This document shows positions 43,441 through 57,260 of a stretch of DNA of 64,000 nt, piece after piece. The position numbers and the translations under genes were made by a program. The stretch comes from Mycocentrospora acerina. Taxonomy: Eukaryota > Ascomycota > Dothideomycetes > Pleosporales. The stretch is from contig JAKUHH010000059.1 of NCBI GenBank assembly GCA_022701365.1, positions 1 through 64,000 on the forward strand. Direction: 5' to 3'. Below the pieces are notes generated by a model, which did not search any database, was not told the origin of the DNA, and saw nothing but the letters and a program-made list of their open reading frames with translations. Positions within the stretch are counted from its first letter, which is position 1. Every line of letters begins with the position of its first letter.

Positions 43441-46400
43441 GAAACTAAACTACTGAAATTAAAATAACAAAACTAACTAAAAAAAACAGAATAAGAATGC
43501 TTAACAATATAGAACCTATATAATAAGCATTATTAAATTTAAATTTATTGTATAATTATATTGTTTTTAAAGCAGATAAGAAATTAAATATAAGTAAATT
43601 TATTTTATTCTAGCATTGCCTTTGCCTTATAAGCACGTTTAGTTTATACTATACTACTTGCTTATTAACTAATACTAGCTTATTACTTTTAAGTTCTACT
43701 TAAAAGTATACAATATAATTATTAAGTAGTATAGAGTAAGGTAATTAGAGATAGTAAATAAAATCTAAATATCTTTCTATATAATAGTAAACTAGCTAGT
43801 AAAAATAGAAGCAAAATTAGTAGCTAAATAATATTAGCACTATAATAAGTTATAATAAAAAATGTTTACTTACTTTTAAATACTAAAGTAATAAAAGCTT
43901 TAGCTGCAGTTTATAGAGCATTTAAAGCAGTAAGTCTAAAGTAATAATCTTTTTCTAAACCTTTACTATAAGTAATTTTATAAACTAAGTATTAGAAAAG
44001 AAGTTAATAAAAAAAGTAACTAGTAAAGACTTAGTAATACTTAATCTCTTAAAAGGCTCTAGCTTAAAGTAAGATTTAGTATTAGTCTTATAAAAGAAAA
44101 TTAAAATATACTTCTAGCCTTTATATACCTTTTCTTCTTACTACTTATAGTTAAGCTGTAATAGATAAGATAAATTATAGCTTTATAATTATAGTAAATA
44201 GCCTTTCTTTATATAGCAGGTGTCTTAGTAGCTGTAGTAAGAGTAGAGGCAGGTTTCTTGCAAAAAGATTTTTTAATATTTAGCTTAAGTGCAACATTAG
44301 ATTTTAAGAGGCAAATTAATCTAAGTGCTAAGAAAGGTTAATAAAAGACTAATACTAGAACTATTATTTCTCTTACTAGTTATAGTACTAGCACTTAAGC
44401 CTTTAGTGCCTGCTATATTAAGCAGAATTTAGAAAGTAAAGTTAAAGAAACTATAGTAGTAGAAGAAATAAGAAAGTATAAGAGAGAATACTCTATATAT
44501 ACTAACTTATAAGGTAAAATTATATTTAACTTTACTATTACTACTGCTTTTACTGTTTAAATTTCTTTATTCTTCTAAAAGTAAAAGTAAAGGTAAAAGT
44601 AGAAGTAAAAGTAAGATTTTAATATATATATTAAATTTAAATAGAAAAAATATAAGAGTTGTAGCATTAGTCTAGTAATAGTCTTTATAAATAAAAGTAT
44701 ATTATTATAATACTTATGTGTGTATTACAATTTATATTAATATTATTTTTAAAAAATTCTTGTCTAAATTTTACCTTTATATTTTAGCTGCTGCCTAATT
44801 AATTATTTAAATAATATAAAAAAAATTTATAACTTTTTCTTTTCTTACTTTATTACTCTTTTTTACTGCCTTACTCTTTATTGCTGCCTTGCTCTTTATT
44901 GCTGCTTTACTCTTTGTTACTGCTTTGTCCTTTATTGCTACTTTGCCTTACTACTGTATTGCTAACTATAATTTAGAGGCTATAAGTAGACTATTACTAC
45001 TTATTACTTACTATAAGTAACTAAAAGTATAAAAAGACTAAAAATTAATATTCTTAGAATCTTTATACAGTAAAGAATAACAAAGCTTATGCACTTAAAA
45101 CTAAAGAGGTGTTCTAAGTAGTAAAAGATAAGAGTATAATAAATAAAGTAATTTATTATTTATTTATAGAATTTTTTTACTTATAATAAAAGGCTTTTTA
45201 AGTTTATTAGACTAGTAAATTTCTGCTTATAAATTATAATTTGCTCTTAGTACTTAATAGAACTAATAAAAAGTTAGTTAAGGATAAGTTAAGAGTATAG
45301 GCAAAGAATGTTGTAGTTGCTAATAGTTATAATTAATATTTTAGTCTAGTAATAGTCTATTCTAATTATTTACAGATTCTCTAATAATATTTATTAGTCT
45401 TAGCAAGAAGCTATCTGCAATAACACTCTTTAGCCTTAACTAGTAATATACTTTTTAGCTTAGAAGTAAGTTTATATACTTAGCCTTTAATTTCTTTTAC
45501 TATAAGAAATTATTAATATAGTAGAAGTTTAAGTTTAGCTAAACAATAATAGTGCTAAAGCTTAACTATTTATTTAATTAATTACTTAAGTAGGCGCGTA
45601 GTTAAGAAGCATGCTTACTTAAAGAACTTAAGAAATTTAGGCTAGAACTCTCTTAAGCACAGCTAAAACTAAAGAATTACTAAAAATATTCTACTTTAAT
45701 AAAATAGAAAGAGATAAAATTACAGACTAGTATTATATATAGTAATTCTAAAGGGAGGTTGTTATTTCTACTTCTTAAATATTTAAGAATCTTAAAATCT
45801 TGCAATTTAATTAGTACTTAATAATAATAAGTTACTTAAAGTTTAAGGTAAGATAAAGCTATTTAAGACTATTACTTTACTAATACCTTATAGATATATG
45901 CTAGAATAGTTAACTTAGGCTTAGCTATTAAACCCTTGCAGTTAGATAAACTTAAATCTAAACTATTATATATTAGTTACTAATAATTAATCTAAATATT
46001 ATTATATTATAGACTAACTTATTTACAGGCTTAATAGATCTGCATATAAGTATATAACTGTGACTTACATTTAATAATAAGTTATAATTACTAGTAATAC
46101 CCTTCTATTTGCTATTAATAAGAGCCTACCACATAATTATAGCCTTTATATAAAACTATTAACTTAAAGGTCTATTTACTTAGTTAAAATTAGTAATAGG
46201 AAATAAATATAGCTCTCTTTTTCTTTTAAAGCTACATATATTTTAGACTATATGCTATAATAGTAATATAACTCCTTATAACTATTATAGCATAGAGGAT
46301 GTAAAGTATCTTCTTAATATAATTATTAATAATACAGATAATTTACTAGCTAAGACTTCTTAATAGTTAGAATTAATTAATACTAAAAAGGAGGATATTT

Positions 46401-48099
46401 AGGGTAAAGAAGACCTATAAGTTAGAGGTATTAGGCTAGTATTAGTCTACTAGAATAGTATAGAATAACATATAAGGCTTATATAATCTAATTAGTACTT
46501 ATATAAGCTTTTTAACTTAAATTAAAATATAGCAATTACCTATATATTAATATTATTATATAACTTAATGCTTCTTCTTTGCTACTTTTTCTCTATTCTA
46601 TATAATGCAAGATACTACACCTTTATTATCTCTTTCTTTATTATCCTTTTTTAAGCTACTATAGACTATATTAAATCTTAACGGTAAATATCTACTAATA
46701 AATATATTAAAAACAACTAATATTATATTAGACTATATAAATTAGAGAGTTTAAAGCTTGTAATAGTAAAGCAAGATATGCTAATAATATATATTAGCAA
46801 AGCTAAGGATAAGCTATTAAGTCTTAAATAGTTATTACTATATAGTCTTAATAAAGAGATGCAGGAAGTAGCTTATCTTAAGCTAGAATAGTATAGTTAA
46901 AAGCATTCTATACTATAAATAAAAAATTAATATTCTTCTATAAGTTATATTAGCTAATAATTCTAGTATTTTTTTAGTCATTTACTAGGTGCAGAAGGCT
47001 TGTAAAATAGCACCTAAAAAAGACTAACGTGTTTTACAAGCAAGTTTTAAGATCCTGTTCTGTACTAAATCTTAGTAGTTAATAACCTTCTTATACTAGT
47101 ACTAAAGTAGAACAGGTTTAAGGTTAGTTCTTAAAGATAGAGTAGGTTTAAGGAAACAAAGTTAGTTTAATGCATGTATTAATAATATACTGTAATTTAA
47201 AGTAAGAAGCAATAAGTAGATTAATTAATAAGGTTAAACACATTACAAGAAGGGTAGTATTCTTACTAACTATATACTTAATTATAATATAGTGCTTAGT
47301 ACTAATTATAATGCTTAGTATACTAACTATAACTAATTATACTAAGCACTAAGCATATTATGTAATCTAGGTTGCTTAGTTACAGCAAGGCTAGTTAATT
47401 AGTTAAGGCGCATCCCTTGCTAAACCTAGCCTTAACACTATCTCTCTTCTTACCTAGCTTAGTCCCTTAAGCTTATTATATAATACGCGTAGTCCCTATA
47501 TATTTGCTGCCTAGTTTTAATAATATCTAAATATCTTAAAAAGTTAGGTACTATCTGTTGTTAATATCTTTATTAATTTATTAAAATTACTAGTAAAATA
47601 ATAGTCTAAAAATGCATAACTTATATAAAGTATAATTAGGTTTATAAAGTTTATATTTAGTCTAATAAGTATAGCAAGTATTTGAAATATAGCTAAAAGT
47701 GTAATATATAAGTAACTTAATCTAAGTTTAAGTAGTTAGTAACTAAAAAGGAAAAGTTACAGCAATAAATTAAAGAGTCTTAAGAGGCTTAAAATGTTAT
47801 AATGCAAGCGCAAGAGAAGGCACTAGAAGATCTGCGCACTATGCGTGCTAGAGAAAAGAAATTGTAGATGTAAATAGATTTAATAGATTATTATACTAAA
47901 GATGCAATCTTAGTAGAGGAGCAGAGTATTAAAGAATAGGACGAATAGGAATGCGCAAAGATAAGTAATTTAATGTCTTTTAATAGTCCTTTGAAAGGCC
48001 TAGCTTTAAGTTTATCTTTAAGTACTTAGAGTGCTATTAAAGGTCTTCTAGATAACTTCTAAGAAGTTCTTATACTATTTTCTAGAGGTAAAACCTAGT
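43441..48099. repeat. RIP-degraded repeat DNA, family not identified
   Basis: TA-rich with surviving C mainly before T. The + strand carries long stretches of protein-like text with TAG/TAA stops (for example about 45400-47000), so this was once coding DNA, but I could not match it to a known transposon domain. Short palindromic AT-rich text occurs at 47260-47370. No intact frame and no host gene were seen. Confidence 0.6.
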
Positions 48100-48572
48100 T
48101 CTTATATCTTAGGCTCTTCTAGTATTTTTAAAGTAGTAGTTAATAGTTTCTAAAGTAAGTCTTTAGTTCTTAATTATCTTTACTTAGTAGGTAACTTTTT
48201 TATCTAATTAGGAACTTAAGTACTTACTTAGTTTCTAAGGAGTTAATAATTTTTTTAACTTTATAACTATTATTAATATCTAGTTTATAATAGAATGTCT
48301 TTTAGATTAGCATTTCTAGGTTAGCAGGTTCTAATAAAGAGATGTAGAACACTAGGTAGATTTTAGTATCTTTAAGGAGTTTAAGTTTATAGTTAACTAG
48401 TCCCCTTAGTTTAATAATAAAAAATAGTTTAACTTTAATATAGTCTAGTTTCTTACTTAGTCTTCTTATCTTAAGGTTTTTTGTAAGAAGAAATACCTTA
48501 TCTCTCTTTTTAAGCTAAAGTGCTATTTTTCTTTTTCTGTTTATATAAGCAATAGCTTTTTACTGCACTATT
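48100..48572 (-). mobile_element. Outer Gypsy chromovirus, 3' fragment (integrase C-terminus and chromodomain)
   Basis: On the - strand, from about 48560 down, the text reads KRDKVFLLTKNLK, KLDYIKV, LLKDTKIYLVFYISLLEPAN (the HPVFHISLLEP motif of Gypsy integrases) and then a chromodomain-like segment with a KSYLLSKDN stretch, interrupted by RIP-type stops. Its other half lies at 56198-57260; the two are separated by the complete element 48573-56197. Confidence 0.75.
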
Positions 48573-48859
48573 TGTAACGACGCAGGTTATAAGAGAGTAA
48601 TCCAAATAGGGTCTAAAGTGTCTACTACTAGGCATATAGGAGTGCTAGGACTAGAGGGTAAACTAAAGATACTATTCTCTACACCTATAGGTCTTGTACA
48701 AAAGGATACAGAAAAACTACTTATTTAAACTATATTAGCTGCTACTTTATATACCCCTTCTTAAGATTACTATCTAGGGCAAGTATAAAACAGGTAGCTA
48801 TTAGATAGGTATTAGTTAACTTAAGAGTAATAATAAGATGTAATGTTATAAACATTACA
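48573..48859 (-). repeat. 3' LTR of Gypsy copy 1
   Basis: It begins TGTAACGACGCAGG and ends AACATTACA on the + strand (the element is on the - strand). It is flanked outside by the CTATT target duplication and inside by the pyrimidine tract CTACCTCTCCTCTGTG, the complement of a polypurine tract. Confidence 0.92.
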
Positions 48860-49237
48860 CTACCTCTCCTCTGTGTAGGCAGGAAGCCCCTTCTTATAAG
48901 TATTAAAGAGGGTAGTGTTTAGACTATATTTAGAACTAAACTTATGTTTTATTCTTTCTTATATCTAAAGTTAGAACTATTATCCTACTCTCTTTACGCG
49001 TTATGTATTACTTAAGGCTACTTAAAGTATAGCCTTTTAGCTACTAATACTAGTATTATACTATTACATAGGGTAATATAATAATGTTTTTATCTTTTAC
49101 CTTTAAAGACAATTTTCTTTATTATTACCTTAGTAATTATTTCTTTTACTTTAAGATTAGTTCTTATATATTAATTCTTCTCTTTTTAAAATCTTAATTT
49201 CCTTAGCAGTTAAGCTCTATGTTTTTTATACATACCT

Positions 49238-50398
49238 TTGTTAAGCCTTTTTAGTAGTATTTTACTAATAAGTGTAGCTAAAACTACAACTACAACCACA
49301 ACCGCAACTACAACTACAATAGCAGCAGCAGCAGCAGCAACACTAGTACCAGCAGTACTAGCAGCAGCAGCACCAGCACCAGCACCAGCACCAGCACTAG
49401 CACCAGCACTACTAACAACAACACCAACAACACTACTAACAACACCACTAACAACACTACCAACACTACTAACACTACCACCAACATGCCTGTGCCTACG
49501 CCTATTAGTGCCCTCTTAGCTGCTTTCTAGGTAATGTGCCTTTAAGCAATACATTTATTTGCATAGAGAAAACCTATAGAGTTTAACTTCTCTTTAGAGA
49601 AGTTAAAGAAGTATATATATTATACTTCTAAGAAAAAGAAGTATTGCACAGTAAGTATCTAGAACTCTTCTCTCTCCTCTCTTTTTACTTTCTATAAAGG
49701 TTATACTAATTATTAGGTAAGTTCTTATATATACTAAGTTAGAGTAGAGGTTATTTTAGTTAGTAGTAAAGAGTTAGAAGGCTGCAGTAAGTAATAAGAT
49801 AGTAAAAGCTACTATTTTAGCTTATTTAGGTATTATAGTTTAGCATGCTAAAATTTTAGTTAACTGTATATAAGTAATATTAGTATAAAGTAGAGTTCTA
49901 GTAAAAGAAGTAGCAGAAGTATCTTACTGTCTAATAGCTTTTAAACTCTTAGTAATTTAAAATAAAGTTATTAATCTAGTAAAGATCTTAGATTATATAG
50001 AAGCTTATTTAAGAGTTCTAGAGTCTTCTCTTAGTAAGACTGCTAGAGGTGCAGCTAGAAAGAATAGTTCTAGGGGGGTCTTAGGTAAAGAAGTAGAAGT
50101 AGAAAAAAGTAAAGGAGAGCAGAGTTATAGAAAGTATAAGAGGGGTAGTAGTTTAGAGGTAAAAAGTAGCTATGTAAAGAAGCCTACAGCAAAAGCAGCA
50201 GTAGTAGTAAAGAAGAAAAAGACAGCAGCAGCAGCTGCAGCAGTAAAAAAGAAGAAGAAAGAGAAAAAAGTAGAAGAAAAGGATAAGTTAGAGAACTTAT
50301 TTCTAGAGGAAGAGGTAGAAGAGGCAGAGATTATAGAAAAGGAGATTATAGAAGGTAAAAGAATAAAAGGTGCTGTAGTAGGCCTTTCTAAAACTTAA
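49238..50398 (+). pseudogene. Antisense accessory ORF of Gypsy copy 1
   Basis: Coded on the strand opposite to gag-pol, between the pol end and the 3' LTR. The 5' part (49238-49519, 93 codons open from an ATG) encodes Thr, Ala and Pro runs. The 3' part (49961-50398) is a 145-residue open stretch with strong Lys/Glu/Ala bias, including KKKKTAAAAAAVKKKKKEKK and an acidic LEEEVEEAEIIEKE region, ending LSKT. Between them only TAG/TAA-type breaks interrupt the frame text. The composition suggests a basic, coiled-coil, nucleic-acid-binding protein. I know of no match; extra antisense ORFs have been described near the 3' LTR of some plant elements, so this may be a fungal analogue. Confidence 0.6.
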
Positions 50399-53300
50399 TA
50401 TAAAAGGTCTTCTTTTCCTTATATAATATATAATTATAAATAAGAATTATAATCCCTTACTTAATTATCCTCTAAGTGTAATATATCTTCTATACTTTTT
50501 TTTAAGCTTATTTCTAGCTCTTAAGTCCCTATAGTAGGCTAGCTTTATTTAGATACTTTTTATAAAAAGCCTTTAATTTATAGAGAGATCTTTTAAAATT
50601 TAAAACTTTATACTAAATAAAGTCTAGGTTATATTTAACTTAGCTAACATAATATTTTAGAGTAGATTAGTAGACTTTGCTAGTAAGTATCTCTTCTACT
50701 TCTTATTTATCTATACTATAAATTAGGTTTCTAGCAGGCTTTAGTACCTCTTATTTTAGTAAAATGTCTTAAAAGTCTTTATATAAGATATTTAGTGTAA
50801 AGATATTATATATATATAAGCCTAGTAGTAACTTTAACTAATAAAAGTGCCTAACTTATTTAAGTACTTTAAAAAGCCCTTCCTATTATATAGATAGCTT
50901 TTAGCTAAGTCTTAGGTTAGTTAAGTTTTTAGTAGATAAGTTTACTATATCTTTAACTTACTAATCTACTAGTTGTTAGTGCTTATTAACTACAGCTTAT
51001 ATTTAAGCCTAAGCTTATTTTATATTATCTTTAGCCTATTACTAAGTATTATATATACAGGTTATTAATATAAAGGCATTACTGTAGTTAATTTTATTAA
51101 ATTATTTAGCAAAAGGTATAAAGCTCTCTTAATTCTACCTTTAATTATATTTACTACTAAAGAGGAGCTAATATAAAGCTATCTTAGTAGTGCTATAAAG
51201 GAGAGTTATCTAAGCGCAGTTAAGTAAAAGTTAGAGGTTACTTTAATTATCCTAGTAAAAGGATATAAAAAGCTGCAATCTCTAATTAATATACTTATTT
51301 ATAATCTCTATTTAGCTATCTGTCTTTTTAAAATAAGTAGTAGAGAGCTTAACTTTTATATCTATAATTTAATAGAACTTTAACTAGAAATTAGAATTTA
51401 ATTAGAAACTACAGTCTAATATAATTATATTTAAAGTGTGTCTAAAATAGTATACTTATTAGATAAATAGGTTTACTATGCCTTAGGCATTAATTATCTT
51501 ATAATATAAAATAATAATAGCTTATTTAGATAGTTTATTAATAATTACTATAATTTAGTTATACTTAGCTTAATCCTTTAAGAAATCTTGAAAATTAATA
51601 TATAGGTGCTATATTAGCCTTTTAAGGATAGGCAACAGGTAGAGGTATCTAGAAAGATAAGACTGTCTTAGATATCCTCTATAACAAAGGATACAGTTTT
51701 ATATATATTATTAATAGCTAGCTTTTATACCTTTCTAATAGTACTATTAGGCTAGTAACTAATAAGTCTTCTTAGAGCTAAAGTATACTAGAGAGATTAA
51801 ACTATATACTTTATAAATAAGCTAAGTATATAAAAGAGAATCTCTAGATAAGCAGAGTTAATCTTAGTAAAGTAAAAGTCTGTTACTAATCTAATAGTTA
51901 TCTAGTAGCTTTACTTATTATTCTTTAAAAGTAGACTAGGTTTTATAAAGAACTATATCTATTAGTTCTAGAGAGTTAAAAGCTATAAGGGTTATATTAA
52001 GGCATAAAGTATTAATAGCTATTATCTATTAAATTTAAGTTTATAGGTAAGTCTAAGCTAGATTAGTATTAATTTAAGTATAAAGATAATAAAGTCTAAG
52101 TAAAACTCTTAATTAATTATCTTCTTAAGCTAGCTTTAACTAGCTTAGGTCCTATTCTTATTAGCTAAGGATATTAGCCTTCTTATTATTCTTGCCTAAG
52201 GTATACTTAATTTAGAAATTAAAAAGTGCTAAAGCTTTAGACTATTATACTTATCTAGTATTAAGTACTTTAGTAGTTATAAAGTATTCTAAGGTATAGT
52301 AGTCTAAAAGGACTAAGACTTAAGTCTAAATAAAAGTTAGTTTAGCTTTCTATTTTAAAAAGGCTTAAAAAATAGCAAAAAGTTCTTTATTATATATTTC
52401 TTAATTAAGCTTAGCTCTAGATAAAACTTTACTATAAAAAGCTATAAAGTACTATTTCTTATTAGAGTATTTTTATATTAAAACTTTAGCAACTATACTA
52501 TTTAATATATTAGTCTAAATTTAAGTATTATAATTAGGCTTAAAATAGCATAAGGTAGGTATAGCTAAAAAGGCAGTCTTAAAGAGATAAAAGTCCTCTT
52601 TATACTTTAAAGTCTTTATAAATGGTATTATAAGGCTCTATAATATAATAAAAGGTTTTATAACTTAAAAAAAACTAGTAATAAATTAATAGTAAAAACT
52701 TATAAAGCCTAGAAAGGACTTTACACTTATAATAGTAGCAAGTTAGTCTTAGTTATTTAAAGCTTCTACCTTTTTTAAGTCTACTTTAATACTCTTATTA
52801 GTTAATATATATTTAAAGTACTTTGTATAAGTAACATAGAACTTACTCTTCTTAATATCTACTTAAAAACTAGCAGCACAAAGTCTTTCTAATACTTGCT
52901 TTATATGCTATTTATAGGTAATAAGGTATTCTAAATTAATTATAATGTTTTCTAAGTAAGCAATATAGAAGTTATTTAGAAAGTTACTTAATATATTATT
53001 TATATACTATTAATAGGTTATAAGGCTGTTGCAGAGGCTAAAAGGTAGTACTATATATTTATATATCTTATAATAAGTTTAAAAGGTAGTATACTCTTTT
53101 AAGTCTAGGTCTATCTAGATATAGTTAAATGCAGAATAAATATTTAACTTAGTAGAAATCTTAGCCTTTAAAAGGCAAGCTAAAAGTTTATTAATATAGA
53201 GAATTAGATAGATATCTTTATAAGTAAGATTATTTAGTTTACAGTAGTCTATACAGATCTAAAGGTCTTTATTTGCCTTTTACACATATAATATAAAAGA

Positions 53301-55910
53301 GGCAAAAGAGCTCTACCTATAATTAATTAAACCTCTTTTAAAGTTTTCTTAAATATAATATTTAGTAGCTTTTAGCTCTTCTATTTTTTATTTATATAAA
53401 AGGCTGTAACTATTTAGTAGGAGTTCTATTAGTATAATTTTATAGTTATATAGTTAGAAATCTAGAAGAACTTTTACAGCAGTCTTACTAAAGACATCTT
53501 AGAAGGAATAGTAATAGAGTAGTAATTAGTCTTATATTAAGGCTGTGTTATTAGGGTTGTCTTCTAGCCTTTTCTTATCTAATATTTAGTTAATTTTATA
53601 AAAGCTAGTAGTAAAGAATATATTTTTTTAGTATTTTATATTAAAGTAGAAAGTATTAGCAGAAATAAGAGCAATATAAAAAGAAGGTTTAGTAAAGATA
53701 AGTTCTAGCAAAAGTTAGATAGGTTTTAGTGTTAGGTCTTATGTAATAAAAGGCAAGAACTTCTAACTTTTTAAAAGTTAAAGTATCTTTTAAATTCTAT
53801 AAATAGCTATAGTTATACTATACCTTTTTTAATAGTCCTTCTGTTCTTATAGCTTATCTTATTATGTAATATCTAAAGTAACAGTTTTAGCAAGAACTAT
53901 TTAGTTAAAGGTTATTAAGAGCAGTAAAGCAGGATTATACACAGCAGGATAGCAGCTTAGCTAGATAATCTAAGAGTAATCTATATCTAACTATAGCTTA
54001 AAACACTTTATTAATTTAATTCTAATAATATAGTCTTGTAAGCTAAGATCTACTATTATAAATAAGCAGTTATAGATCTTTCTTCTATTAATAATTAGTT
54101 ATAACTAGATATACTAAGTTAATAGAGATAAGATTTAGTTTTAAAACCTTTTAATAGTAACCTAAAAGAGTAGCTTTTAAATAAGAGTCTAAAAAGCTAA
54201 TAAAATAAAATTAGTAATCTTTAAATTTAAGAAAAGATAATCTTAAGTACTAGTATTAATTAATAAGTATAATTAGACTCTAAAGCCCTTAGTGCAAAAA
54301 ATAGAAAGAGAAAAGAAATAAAGTTCTTTAAATAAGTTTAAAAGACTAAGGTTTAATAAGTTATAATAGTTTAGGCTTTAGAAGAGAGGTCCTCTTAAGT
54401 GTCTCTATTTTCTATCTAATCTTCTTTTTAGTTAGAGTATTCTTCTAATTCTTTAATGTCTTTATTAAGGTATTTAAACTTAATCTTCTATACTTAAGGT
54501 AAAAGATACTTATTTATAAAGTATCTTAGCTTACTATAGTTATAGTAATTGCCTAGAGTTAAATCTCTTATAAGACTAAGAGTTTTAAATATAAGCTAAA
54601 GAGCAAGTAAAAGTTAAGGTTATATTTAGATATAAGGGTCTACTTATTAGTATAAGTTATAGTTTATTTTTAGTAAAGACCTCTAAATTAGACTTAAATA
54701 AAGTTAACTTAGTTTATATATTATATAAATTATGCTTCCTGTAGTTAGGACGAAAAGATAGTTCTTTTACTTTATATTAAATACTATTAGGTGTTTAACT
54801 ATAAGCTTAAAAGAGTTATTTTATTATTATTTAAATCTAAGGCTAGGTATCTATTAAGTTAGTATAATCTTTGTCTATAAGTAGTAAAACTATTCTAATT
54901 TAGGTACTTATCTTCTAAGAGCAGCACTAAAGAACTGTGCTTTAAAAGTAAAGAAGGTTTCTGTCTTATTTATATAGAGTTTATTAAAAGCAGCTTAGCT
55001 CTTAGCTTTCTTATATCCTATAATAAAATAAGACTTAAGTAAGTTAATTATATCTTCTATAATCTTAAAATAGTTAGATAAAGTATTAGATAGGTATTAA
55101 GGCTTTAGGTACTCCTTAGCTAAGCTAGAAGTATGTCCCTATACTAATACTATGCGTGTATACTTACTCTAATAGTAGTCTATATTAATCTCTAATTAGT
55201 CTTAAATAGAAGCTTGCTTTTATTAAAAAGTTAAGTTATAACTATTATTAAGAATATTAATAGATAGAATTCTTTTAGATAGGTTTTTATATATAGTATT
55301 ATTAATTAAAATTTTAGACTAGAACCTTAGAGGTTAAAGTTATTCTAAAAGAGTTAGTAGTAATTTAGTATAAAGTAAGAGGTAGTCTAAGGTAATTATA
55401 GCTTACTATAGTTCTTAGATATCTACTTAAAGTTAGGTAACTAATTAAGCTAAGTCTTCTTTTCTTAGTCTAAATTAGATAGAGGCTTTAGACTTATTCT
55501 TACTAGATTAAAAGTTAGAGTAAAGTTAGATATCTCTACTGCTACTTTTAAGGTTAAGCTTTCAGTATATACTAATCTTTAAGTTAGTTCCTTTAAACTT
55601 AGAGTAATAGTAGCAGATACTTAAGTTAAGTCTAATTCTGCTAAGTTTTTAATAGTCTCTAAGTTTCTACCTTAGTGCAATCTTATACAGCTATTTTAAA
55701 GTAATCTTAATAGAGTAGTTAAAGAAGTTTTAAACTTAAAAGCTTTAGTTATTAAGAGATTATAAAAATCCTAGCTATAATAAAATACTAGATATAATAG
55801 TATAGTCTAAATTAGTTCTTAATTAGATAAGGCTTAGATATAATCTAAATAAAATAAGTAGTAATATTATTTAGAGGCTATTACTAGCTAAGATAAGTTT
55901 TTTTATATAA

Positions 55911-56197
55911 TATAACAACATAAGTTATAAGAGAGTAATCTAAATAAGGTCTAAAGTGTCTACTACTAGGCATATAAGAGTGCTAGGACTAGAGGGTAAA
56001 CTAAAGATACTATTCTCTACACCTATAAGTCTTATATAAAAAGATACAGAAAAACTACTTATTTAAACTATATAGGCTGCTACCTTATATACCCCTTCTT
56101 AAGATTGCTATCTAAGGCAAGTACAAAACAGGTAGCTATTAGATAGGTATTAGTTAACTTAGAGGTAATAATAGGATGTGACGTTGTGATCGTTACA
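55911..56197 (-). repeat. 5' LTR of Gypsy copy 1 (more strongly mutated)
   Basis: It matches 48573-48859 along its whole length but begins TATAACAACATAAG instead of TGTAACGACGCAGG, consistent with G:C to A:T changes. It ends GTTACA, followed by the CTATT duplication. Confidence 0.9.
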
Positions 56198-57260
56198 CTA
56201 TTTCAATATTTTTCTTTAAGTTTTTATATACTTTCTTAAGTTCTTCTGCTGTAATTACTGCTAATTCTATTTATAAACTAAAAAATATCTTTATAAAGAG
56301 ATTTAGATATTATCTATAGTTTATAAAGTACAGTATTATGCGTATTTCTTATAATAACTTATTATTATAAGCTATCTATACTATTAGTTATAGTAATACC
56401 TAATTATTTTATTATTAATTACTGTATAACTATAAGTAGGTTTTTATAGTTTAGTTTACTCTTTCTATTTATCTACTAATCTATAAATAATAAGTAGTAG
56501 ATAGTATTTAATTTATTTTTATTACAGCTATTAAAGTTATTTAATAGTTTAATCTAAATAGTTTATCTCTATTACTAATAATTAATTCTAAGATGCTATA
56601 GTTTCTTACTATCTAGTTTAAGATTACATATTCTAATTATATTACATTGTAATTATCTTAGAATAGTATTAAATCTATATATTTTATGAGTCTGTTGATT
56701 ATAACTAGTATTATATTATAAGCAATATTAGTAACAAGGTCTTTAAAGTTTAGTAAGCTAGTAATAATATCTATAGTAATATCTGTCTAAGGTGCTTTAG
56801 GTGCTTAGATTAGCTGCGTTTTTGTATACTTAGTGTATATACTTTACTTATTTTATTAATAGTATAAGTTTTTCTTAATATAAGCTATAATTTTTCCTTT
56901 TATAAATAAAAACTTAAAGTTTTATTTTATAAGTTCTATTATTTTAGTAATTCTAAGATGTCTAAATACTAGGTTATTATAATAATCTCTAATAATTTAT
57001 TCTTATAACTCCTTAAGTACATTTAGTAGAATGATTTCTCTACTCTTAATTTATAATATATTATTTAGCTGCTAAGATAGTCTAATTAATCTATCTCTAT
57101 TAACATGTAGTATTACTAACTAAATAACTTCTTTTTCTCCTGTAATATTAATTCTCTTACTTAAAGTATTACCTTATTTATTATCTTTTCTTAGCTTATA
57201 CAGTACTTTAAACCTATACTATCTTAATATTATAGACTATCTAACTTATAATTAGTTAAG
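56198..57260 (-). mobile_element. Outer Gypsy chromovirus, integrase core fragment
   Basis: On the - strand the text includes APKAP-TDITIDIITSLLNF, IIN-RLIKYIDLI, the LIISNRDKLF segment (usual ISDRGxQF) and a TTYYL-ISRQIERVNQ-like stretch (usual YHPQTDGQTERVN), with TAG/TAA replacing Gln and Trp codons. This is the catalytic core of a Ty3/Gypsy integrase. It is interrupted at 57261 by the 3' LTR of Gypsy copy 2 and at 56197 by copy 1. Confidence 0.78.

Larger units (their letters stand above)
48573..56197 (-). mobile_element. Complete but RIP-degraded Gypsy LTR retrotransposon (copy 1, nested)
   Basis: The element is 7625 bp long with LTRs at both ends and a 5-bp target duplication CTATT (48568-48572 and 56198-56202). 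Gag-Pol runs on the - strand. A gag zinc-knuckle remnant lies at 54506-54547 (Cys codons mutated), the RT box YLEN at 52947-52958 (YLDN in copy 2), RNase H and integrase text between about 52500 and 51000, and the pol end near 50450. The polypurine tract next to the 3' LTR is at about 48860-48875. Stops are everywhere and nearly all are TAG/TAA, as RIP would give. An antisense ORF occupies 49238-50398. The element is inserted in an older chromodomain Gypsy element. Confidence 0.9.
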
